Part shown: positions 5,913-11,104 of the stretch, in pieces
How the letters are laid out: each line of letters begins with the position of its first letter
Position numbering within the stretch: the stretch's first letter is position 1
Origin: Ardenticatenia bacterium
Lineage (GTDB): Bacteria; Chloroflexota; Anaerolineae; Aggregatilineales; Aggregatilineaceae
Direction of reading: 5' to 3'
Assembly (NCBI GenBank): GCA_026984385.1
Contig: JALSSH010000338.1
Span: forward strand, 1 to 11,104
Length of the DNA: 11,104 nucleotides
Position numbers and translations under genes: made by a program
Notes under the pieces: generated by a model
Told to the model about the DNA's origin: nothing
The model's input: the letters and a program-made list of their open reading frames with translations, nothing else
Database searches by the model: none

Positions 5913-7943
5913 ATGTCCTGGAAACGCTGTTGTGTCGGACTAGCGGGGTTGGTTGTGAGCGTTTTGGCGCTTTTGACGCTCTCGCCCACGCCAAATGGCT
6001 ACGCCCAAGGCACAAGCACTTTGACGCTCAATACCGTAACCGTTGGGGTAGCGGAAACGGCAACATTGGAAGGACGCATCGCCTGTAGCGCGAGCGCGTG
6101 CAACGGTTTTACGCTGACCTTGCGCTTTGACCGCGACTTGCTGCGCGTGAGCAGCGCGAGCGTCGGCCCCTACCTGGGCGCGAACGTGTTCACGATGCAA
6201 AACGCGATTGATAACGCCAGCGGCACGGTCCAACTGGCCGCCGCCGCTTTGCAACCACCGCCTGCAGGGGTGGAGAATGTGCTTTTCCAGCTCGAAGTCG
6301 AAGGGCTGATCCCCGGAGAAGCTGAAGTGACGGTTGAGTCGCTGGAGATCGTGGACGCCAGCGGCCAAACCGTGCCCTCCAGCGGGATCGGGACGGCGGT
6401 CACCGTGTACGAGACGGGCAAGATTCCGTTCTTTTCGCCGCCGGTGAACGCTTGGCAACTGGTTTTTATCACCGAACGCGACGGCAACCCGGAAGTGTAT
6501 ACGATTATGGCGAACGGGTCGGGTTTGCGGCGCTTGACCGAGACCGAAGCGCTGGAAGGCGGCCCGCGCTGGTCACCGGATGGGGCACGGATCGCGTTCC
6601 ATTCCAACCGCGACGGCAACTTGGAAATTTACACCATGGACGACCAGGGCGGCGATGTGCGTCGCTTGACCGACCATGCGGCGGCGGACTTTTCGCCCAC
6701 GTGGTCGCCGGATGGGACGCAGATCGCGTTTGTTTCTGAGCGCGACGGCAACCCGGAAATTTACGTGATGAACGCGGACGGGACAAACGTGCGGCGGCTG
6801 ACCGACGACCCCGCGACGGACACGACCCCCGCCTGGTCGCCGGACGGCAAGCAGATCGCGTTTGTTTCCGACCGAGGGGGCAGCCAAGAGCTTTACTTGA
6901 TGGACGCGGACGGGAACAATGCGGCCCCGTTCAGTGAGCTTTTCGGCAGCGCGGGCTGGCACCCGGCTTGGAAACCGGACGGAACACAGCTCAGCTTCGC
7001 GGCGGGCAACGCCGGTGCGGTCAATTACTACCGAACACCTTTGCCTGCTGCCCCCTATCAGCTCAGCCATGACGGGATCGTGCCCACACGCAGCCAAAGC
7101 GCCTGGTCGCCGGACGGCAACTACCTGGCGCTGATGTCTACGCAAACCGGCGTAAGCGATCTTTACGTGTTGGACTTGGGGCGCGAGCGTTGGTTTAAGC
7201 TGACCGAAGATCAATACGCGGACTACGACCCGGACTGGCGACCGATCGGCACGCCCTGCGCAATCAGCACGGAGCAAGACGACGTGCGCGTGCACGTCGG
7301 CCCCGGGCGCAATCGGGGCGTGTTCGGCTATCTGCCAAAGGGACGCCAGTTTACGGTGATTGGGCAAGCGCAAGACGACAAAGGCGCGGTCTGGTGGGAG
7401 CTGGACAAAAGCGAATTTGACGGGGGCGAGATGGTCAACAGCCTGTGGGTCAAGGCCGACGATGTGCGGTCGGTCGGCTCGTGCGCAATGGTGAGCATCA
7501 GCACGCCGCCGCCGCTGATCCCCTATCCCACACCTCCCGGGAGCTGGTTGCCGTGCGGATCGTGCGACAGTTGTGGGCATCCGGCCAGCGAGTGCGTCAC
7601 ATCGCCGGACGGCGAATGCCTGTGGGACCCGGACACATGCGGGAACGTGAGAGTCACACCGCCACCGCAGGTCACCAGTGCGCCGCAATGCTACACGGTG
7701 ACGGTCACCTCATCGCTGGGCGGCAGTGCGTGGAAAACAACGCCCGGCAACTGCACAGAAGACACCTACACGATGGGATCGAGCGTGGGGGTGCACGCCG
7801 AACCGCAAGGCGCAGGTTGGTATGTACTGAGCTGGTCGGGGACGTGCGGAAACATCCCCAGCCCGGGGTACATGGTGGAAGACGCGACCGTGACCGTGAA
7901 CGGGAATTGCACAGTGCATATCCGATTTAGCTATCTGGGATAG
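5913..7943 (+). CDS. Secreted modular protein: cohesin-like, TolB/PD40 propeller, SH3b, six-Cys module, C-terminal beta domain
   Basis: The 676-aa product has a signal peptide (likely cut after GYA, residue 31). Residues 35-166 resemble a cohesin-type beta sandwich (GFTLTLRFDRDLLRV, GPYLG), with Cys58/Cys63. Residues 180-445 form a TolB-like propeller: PD40 motifs WSPDG or WKPDG start at 220, 264, 308, 353 and 398, each after strands such as RDGNPEIYVMNADG. Residues 449-524 are an SH3b domain bounded by Cys449 and Cys524. Residues 548-576 are a six-Cys module, C-x2-C-x2-C-x6-C-x7-C-x6-C. Residues 593-674 are a beta domain with four Cys, similar in style to InlB-type repeats (VTVTSS-GG ... WSGTCG). 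It is a paralogue of the protein at 9446-10741, which lacks the propeller. Inferred role: extracellular binding or scaffold protein, disulfide-rich. The specific ligand is unknown and no catalytic residues were recognised. Confidence 0.88.
   Translation: MSWKRCCVGLAGLVVSVLALLTLSPTPNGYAQGTSTLTLNTVTVGVAETATLEGRIACSASACNGFTLTLRFDRDLLRVSSASVGPYLGANVFTMQNAIDNASGTVQLAAAALQPPPAGVENVLFQLEVEGLIPGEAEVTVESLEIVDASGQTVPSSGIGTAVTVYETGKIPFFSPPVNAWQLVFITERDGNPEVYTIMANGSGLRRLTETEALEGGPRWSPDGARIAFHSNRDGNLEIYTMDDQGGDVRRLTDHAAADFSPTWSPDGTQIAFVSERDGNPEIYVMNADGTNVRRLTDDPATDTTPAWSPDGKQIAFVSDRGGSQELYLMDADGNNAAPFSELFGSAGWHPAWKPDGTQLSFAAGNAGAVNYYRTPLPAAPYQLSHDGIVPTRSQSAWSPDGNYLALMSTQTGVSDLYVLDLGRERWFKLTEDQYADYDPDWRPIGTPCAISTEQDDVRVHVGPGRNRGVFGYLPKGRQFTVIGQAQDDKGAVWWELDKSEFDGGEMVNSLWVKADDVRSVGSCAMVSISTPPPLIPYPTPPGSWLPCGSCDSCGHPASECVTSPDGECLWDPDTCGNVRVTPPPQVTSAPQCYTVTVTSSLGGSAWKTTPGNCTEDTYTMGSSVGVHAEPQGAGWYVLSWSGTCGNIPSPGYMVEDATVTVNGNCTVHIRFSYLG
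6570..7118 (+). repeat. In-frame PD40 repeats within the modular protein gene
   Basis: Codons for the W(S/K)PDG motif begin at 6570, 6702, 6834, 6969 and 7104. The first three are exactly 132 bp apart (44 residues), with clear similarity at the DNA level; the later two are spaced 135 bp and are more diverged. This is a tandem propeller-blade array in coding sequence, and the first blades look like the most recent duplicates. Confidence 0.8.
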
Positions 7944-7947
7944 CCAA

Positions 7948-7972
7948 CGCTCAGCGTTAGGAGCGCTTTTTG
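7948..7972 (+). terminator. Probable terminator of the 676-aa modular protein gene
   Basis: CGCTC (7948-7952) and GAGCG (7961-7965) form a short GC stem with an 8-base loop, followed by CTTTTTG. It starts 5 bases past the stop codon. The stem is short, but position and U-tract fit. Confidence 0.55.
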
Positions 7973-8031
7973 CGGGCGACCTAGCCAGGGCGAACGCCAC
8001 TTCACGCGGCGTTCGCCCTGACGTCGCCCGC
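7972..8031. repeat. Long two-part hairpin between convergent genes
   Basis: CAGGGCGAACGCC (7986-7998) pairs perfectly with GGCGTTCGCCCTG (8008-8020). Outside a small internal loop, GCGGGCGAC (7972-7980) pairs with GTCGCCCGC (8023-8031). In all 22 bp pair. No U-tract follows on either strand, so it is not a textbook terminator. It lies between two genes whose transcripts converge and may block read-through or antisense RNA. A further hairpin, CAGCGC-TACC-GCGCTG, follows at 8055-8070. Confidence 0.7.
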
Positions 8032-8106
8032 CCGCAGGCGGCGCGCACGTCGCCCAGCGCTACCGCGCTGACCTCGCGCGCGCCGCCGCCGAGTGGGGAC
8101 GCTCGC

Positions 8107-9267
8107 TCAATACGTATACTCGCCGACGGTGAGCTGGACGGAGCGCTCGCCGTCTTTGTTGACGACGGTCAGCGTGACGGTGTCGCCCGGGCGGGTATGT
8201 TCTTCCAGGTAGAGCGAAAGCTCGTCGCGGGTGCGGAGCGGCTGGCCGTTGATGGCCGTGATGATGTCCCCCCCCACAAAGACCACGCGCCGCCCTTGCC
8301 GTTGCATCTGGGCGGCCTGCAAACCCGCTTTGGCGGCGGGGCCGTTGGGGTCGAGATCAACGATCAGCAAGCCATGTTGGAGTTCATCGGAGGGCGGTTG
8401 CACCTCATAACCCAGCTCGCGAACGGCGATGCGCAGCGAGGGGTGGCGGTAGTGGCCGTAGGCGATCAAGTCCGGCACGACACGGCGCACCGTGCTGATC
8501 GGCACGGCGAACCCGATCCCGACCGAGCCGCCGGAAGGGGATCGAATAGCCGTGTTGACGCCGATCACTTGGCCGCGCGTGTTGAGCAAGGGGCCGCCGG
8601 AATTGCCCGGGTTGATCGCGGCGTCGGTTTGGATCGCGTTGCCGATCAGCGAGCCGCTTTCGGACTCGATGGTGCGGTCTAGCGCGCTGATGATGCCGGT
8701 GGTGAGCGTGCGGTCCAGCCCGAAGGGGTTGCCGATGGCGAGCACACGCTGCCCCACGCGCAAGCTATCCGCGTCGCCGAGCGACAGGGCCGCCGCGTGC
8801 AGTTGAGCGGCGTCCACCTGGATCACGGCCAGGTCGTAGAACTTGTCCGCGCCGACCACCTGCGCAGGCAAGGTCGTTCCGTCCGCAAGCACAACCTCGA
8901 TCTCGGTGGCGTCGGCGATGACGTGGTTGTTGGTGACGATATGCCCCTCGGCGTCGTAAACAAAGCCCGACCCCGTGCCTTCACGCGGGACGACGCCGCG
9001 CCAAAAATCGTAAACGGCGCTGCGGCTGGTGATGTGTACCACCGAGGGGCCGACCTGCTCATAGACGTAGGAGATGGCCGCCTCTTCCGCGTCCAAAACG
9101 CTTAGGTAGTCCGCAGGCGGAGGGACGAGCGTAGGGAGCGGCGTGGGCGCGTCTTGAGAAGCCGTCACGCCCACATCCAGCACCAAGGCCAGCCCGACCG
9201 CAAAGCCCAACACCAAGCCCAGCGATGCTGCCAGCATTCCAAGCGCAAAAAACCGTGAATGACGCAT
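8107..9267 (-). CDS. htrA: HtrA/DegP-family serine protease, membrane-anchored, one PDZ domain
   Basis: The 386-aa product (start MRHSRFFALGM) has one N-terminal membrane segment (about residues 8-31), a Pro-rich linker, an S1C trypsin-like domain and one C-terminal PDZ domain (about 265-383). The catalytic triad is visible: H115 in TNNHVI, D145 in YDLAV, S223 in GNSGG. The oxyanion and structural motifs GTGSGFVYD, IGNPFGL and TDAAINPGNSGGPL are intact, so it should be active. Such proteases degrade or trim misfolded proteins outside the cytoplasmic membrane. A GTG at 9276 would add three residues, but it lies inside the AGGAG ribosome binding site, which is 8 bases from the ATG at 9267, so the ATG is chosen. 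It lies between two paralogous secreted modular proteins, convergent with the first and downstream of the second on the same strand, with a strong terminator between. Confidence 0.95.
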   Translation of the reverse strand: MRHSRFFALGMLAASLGLVLGFAVGLALVLDVGVTASQDAPTPLPTLVPPPADYLSVLDAEEAAISYVYEQVGPSVVHITSRSAVYDFWRGVVPREGTGSGFVYDAEGHIVTNNHVIADATEIEVVLADGTTLPAQVVGADKFYDLAVIQVDAAQLHAAALSLGDADSLRVGQRVLAIGNPFGLDRTLTTGIISALDRTIESESGSLIGNAIQTDAAINPGNSGGPLLNTRGQVIGVNTAIRSPSGGSVGIGFAVPISTVRRVVPDLIAYGHYRHPSLRIAVRELGYEVQPPSDELQHGLLIVDLDPNGPAAKAGLQAAQMQRQGRRVVFVGGDIITAINGQPLRTRDELSLYLEEHTRPGDTVTLTVVNKDGERSVQLTVGEYTY

Positions 9268-9280
9268 CCTACACACTCCT

Positions 9281-9333
9281 TTCTGAGCGCGTATGCTCGC
9301 TCAGAATGTAGCGCGCCGAGGCCACATGCGCAA
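9281..9333 (-). promoter_or_regulatory. htrA promoter with palindrome over the start site
   Basis: The minus strand shows TTGCGC (9328-9333), a 17-bp spacer and TACATT (9305-9310), about 38 bases upstream of the ATG. Around the predicted transcription start lies a perfect 9-bp inverted repeat with an 8-base spacer: TTCTGAGCG (9281-9289) and CGCTCAGAA (9298-9306). One arm overlaps the -10 box and the other touches the ribosome binding site. It could be an operator for a stress regulator or an mRNA hairpin. The hexamers are only partial matches. Confidence 0.5.
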
Positions 9334-9381
9334 AGGCGTAAGCGGCAAAGTCCGCGCCTCGCAGCAGCGGGGGACAAGGCG

Positions 9382-9429
9382 AAAAAAAAGGACGGCGCGA
9401 GCGGCACGTAACGGGCCGCTTGCGCCGTC
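9382..9429 (-). terminator. Rho-independent terminator of the 431-aa modular protein gene
   Basis: GACGGCGC and AGCGGC (9391-9405, around one mismatch) pair with GCCGCT and GCGCCGTC (9415-9429), with a 9-base loop, and on the minus strand a run of eight T follows (9382-9389). It begins 17 bases past the stop codon and separates this gene from htrA. Confidence 0.92.
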
Positions 9430-9445
9430 TGCTCGTCAGGCTGTC

Positions 9446-10741
9446 CTAGGGGCCGCCGGTGTACACAAAATACACCTCGACCGAGCAATTACCCAGGATC
9501 GTCACGGTGGCGAACTCGGGGTTGCCGCTGGGGATGTTGCCGCACGTGCCCGCCCAGGAGTCCACACTATAGAGGGTGGGGGGCACAGCTTGGAGCAACA
9601 CAGAATCCCCCGAATTGTACCCACTGCTGCCGCAGGTGGGCGAGGTGAGCACGTTAATTGAACCTCCCGGGTAGGAGCTGGTGGTCAAGGTGTAGCAGGT
9701 CGGGCCGCCACCACCAGCACCGCCGCCACCGGCAGGCACACTCACCGCCGCGCCGCCAGCGCCGAGGCAACGGGTTGGGTCCCAAACGCATTGGCCGTCC
9801 GGCGCGGTGACGCACTGCGAGGCGGGGTAACCACAGCTATCGCACGAGCCGCACGCGCCCCACGTGCCACTCGCTTGTGCCTGCGCGCCCGACGCAGACG
9901 CCGCAGAGGGGTTCGGGTTCAAGATCACGGGTGGCGCTTCGGTTTGCGCCACGTCTTGGCACGGCCCGCTCTGCGTCACTTCGTCCGCCTGCACCCACAA
10001 ACTCAGCGCCGAATCTCCGCGCGGGAAGGTGCTCTTTTCCAATTGCCACCACGTCTTGCCGTCGCGGTCTTGCGCCTGGCCGATCACCTGAAACGGGCGA
10101 TTGACGGGCATATAGGCGAAAACGCCGCGATGCGTCCCCGGGCCTACGCGCACCCGCACATTTTCGCTTTCCGCCCAGACCGTGCAAGGGACAGCGGATG
10201 TGGCTTGCGGAGTGGGGGTAGGCGTCGGCGTTGGCTGGGAAGCGGGGTCAACCACCGTGACAATAGTTCCTTCGCCTCGGGCTACCACGCTGCGTCCGTT
10301 GGCGTCTATGAGAGTGAGCGCGGTGAAGACCAGCGGCGTTTTGCCCAACGCCACGCCCTCCAGCTCCAACAAGAAAAGCACCTCTTCTGCATCGGCGGGC
10401 GGCGGTTGGAGCGAAACCGCACCGAAACGCACAATCCCCGCCTGGTGGTTGATCTCCTCTTCGGAGATAAAAACGCTTGTGCCTAGGTACGGTCCGACAT
10501 CGACGCCGCGCACGTCAATCGCGGTGGGGTCAAAGCGCAACTCGAACGCAAAGCCGTTACAACTGCTCAGCCCGCAAAAAATGCGCGCCGAAACCGTCCC
10601 CGTCTGCCCCAGGCCAACGGTTGCCGGCTCCAGCGTGACGCTGCTCTCCCCTTGGGCCAGGGACGGGGCGGGCGTGAGCGTCAAGAAGAACATAACGAGC
10701 ACCATCACACCCGCTATATGCAAAACTCCACGCCTCCACAT
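9446..10741 (-). CDS. Secreted modular protein: cohesin-like, SH3b, six-Cys module, C-terminal beta domain (no propeller)
   Basis: The 431-aa product has a signal peptide (likely cut after SLA, residue 29). A cohesin-like domain (32-166; GFAFELRFDPTAIDV, GPYLG, Cys56/Cys61) is followed by a Pro-Thr linker (170-178) and an SH3b domain (186-261, bounded by Cys186 and Cys261). After an Ala/Ser linker comes a six-Cys module at 297-325 with spacing C-x2-C-x2-C-x6-C-x7-C-x6-C, then a Gly-rich linker (328-346) and a beta domain with four Cys (349, 370, 400, 419). Every module matches the 676-aa protein at 5913-7943; over a 45-residue SH3b stretch I count 29 identities. Only the propeller is missing. 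A strong ribosome binding site AAGGAGG lies 10 bases before the ATG. No catalytic motif was seen; an extracellular binding or structural role is inferred. Confidence 0.88.
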   Translation of the reverse strand: MWRRGVLHIAGVMVLVMFFLTLTPAPSLAQGESSVTLEPATVGLGQTGTVSARIFCGLSSCNGFAFELRFDPTAIDVRGVDVGPYLGTSVFISEEEINHQAGIVRFGAVSLQPPPADAEEVLFLLELEGVALGKTPLVFTALTLIDANGRSVVARGEGTIVTVVDPASQPTPTPTPTPQATSAVPCTVWAESENVRVRVGPGTHRGVFAYMPVNRPFQVIGQAQDRDGKTWWQLEKSTFPRGDSALSLWVQADEVTQSGPCQDVAQTEAPPVILNPNPSAASASGAQAQASGTWGACGSCDSCGYPASQCVTAPDGQCVWDPTRCLGAGGAAVSVPAGGGGAGGGGPTCYTLTTSSYPGGSINVLTSPTCGSSGYNSGDSVLLQAVPPTLYSVDSWAGTCGNIPSGNPEFATVTILGNCSVEVYFVYTGGP

Positions 10742-10799
10742 GATCAGATACCCTCCTTAAACCTTTTCGATGTGCGGTGGATTAGCGAATGCAGCAGAA

Positions 10800-10808
10800 A
10801 TTATATCA
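10800..10808 (-). promoter_or_regulatory. Extended -10 promoter of the 431-aa modular protein gene
   Basis: The minus strand reads TGATATAAT at 10800-10808, a perfect TATAAT with the TGn extension, about 60 bases upstream of the ATG. No good -35 box lies 17 bp upstream, which fits an extended -10 promoter. Confidence 0.65.
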
Positions 10809-10938
10809 ACATGCGTCGAGTTTATTTCGCCAACTATTGTGAAAAGCGACCGTGACCGCAACGTGACTATAGCAGCGGTGGCTCGACGCGCGGTGTGGCG
10901 TGCGGGAGGTAGACGGAGGCTTCGCCCCCGCGCCCCCA

Positions 10939-11095
10939 GCAGGGGTCTTGCGACCCCTGCCCCCCCGCGAGCCGCGCTCCGCGCGCCTCGCGGAGCACAC
11001 GCCCGCCGGCCCGAGTGGACGTGTGCGAGCAGTGGGCCGCAGGGCGCGCCGCCCGTGCGCCTTACGGCGCACTACGCGCGGCTTTTGCCGCGCGT
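10939..11095. repeat. Cluster of perfect GC-rich hairpins
   Basis: Five inverted repeats follow one another: GCAGGGGTC/GACCCCTGC (10939-10960, loop TTGC), GCTCCGCG/CGCGGAGC (10976-10996, loop of five), GCACACG/CGTGTGC (10995-11026, 18-base loop), GTGCGCC/GGCGCAC (11055-11072, loop TTAC) and ACGCGCGGC/GCCGCGCGT (11074-11095, loop TTTT). Three of them share the form of a perfect arm with a four-base loop starting TT. No convincing gene was found in 10742-11104. They look like REP-type intergenic palindromes or serial attenuators; the run may continue past the window edge. Confidence 0.6.
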
Positions 11096-11104
11096 CAGCC
11101 GCGC

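Noticed and set aside
6573..7688. 371-codon minus-strand open frame
   Set aside because: Antisense to the PD40/SH3b coding sequence; its apparent repetitiveness only mirrors the propeller repeats on the other strand.
10806..11072. 88-codon minus-strand open frame
   Set aside because: Its 3' part covers the promoter region of the 431-aa protein gene and its 5' part the hairpin cluster; the Arg/Ala/Gly-rich product looks like translated GC-rich noncoding DNA.

Overview
The window is bacterial DNA, mostly GC-rich (about 60% or more by eye), with an AT-richer patch in the first ~490 bases. The best guess for the host is a member of Chloroflexota (Anaerolineae-like). This is inferred from the mix of a TrpB2-type tryptophan synthase beta chain under a T-box leader, secreted proteins combining cohesin-like, TolB/PD40, SH3b and Cys-rich modules, an HtrA-type protease, and GC-rich intergenic stem-loops. 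No rRNA, tRNA, CRISPR array or full transposase gene was seen.

Layout. 1-240 (-) is the start of a truncated AAA/OLD-family ATPase gene. 241-549 holds its promoter, a 127-bp MITE-like element with perfect 16-bp terminal inverted repeats and a 5-bp target duplication, and the terminator of the next gene. 550-2127 (-) is a secreted 5'-nucleotidase-family phosphatase. 2326-3717 (-) is a stand-alone TrpB2, preceded at 3793-4116 by a T-box riboswitch whose specifier reads UGG (Trp) and by a near-consensus promoter. 4211-5656 (-) is a phosphoglucomutase/phosphomannomutase.

From 5913 onward lies the most interesting block: a 676-aa secreted modular protein (5913-7943, +), a membrane-anchored HtrA/DegP serine protease (8107-9267, -) and a 431-aa secreted modular protein (9446-10741, -). 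The two modular proteins are paralogues. They share a signal peptide, a cohesin-like domain with a C-x4-C pair, an SH3b domain flanked by Cys, a six-Cys module of identical spacing and a C-terminal beta domain with four Cys. The larger one carries an extra TolB/PD40 propeller of about 260 residues where the smaller has a short Pro-Thr linker. 10742-11104 holds the promoter of the second paralogue and a dense run of perfect GC-rich hairpins.

How the genes fit together. Nearly every gene has its own promoter and/or terminator, so this looks like a series of single-gene units, not an operon. trpB answers to uncharged tRNA-Trp; the mutase and nucleotidase are housekeeping sugar-phosphate and nucleotide functions. 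The two paralogues and the protease all act outside the cytoplasm, which suggests (inference) a surface module with its own quality-control or processing protease.
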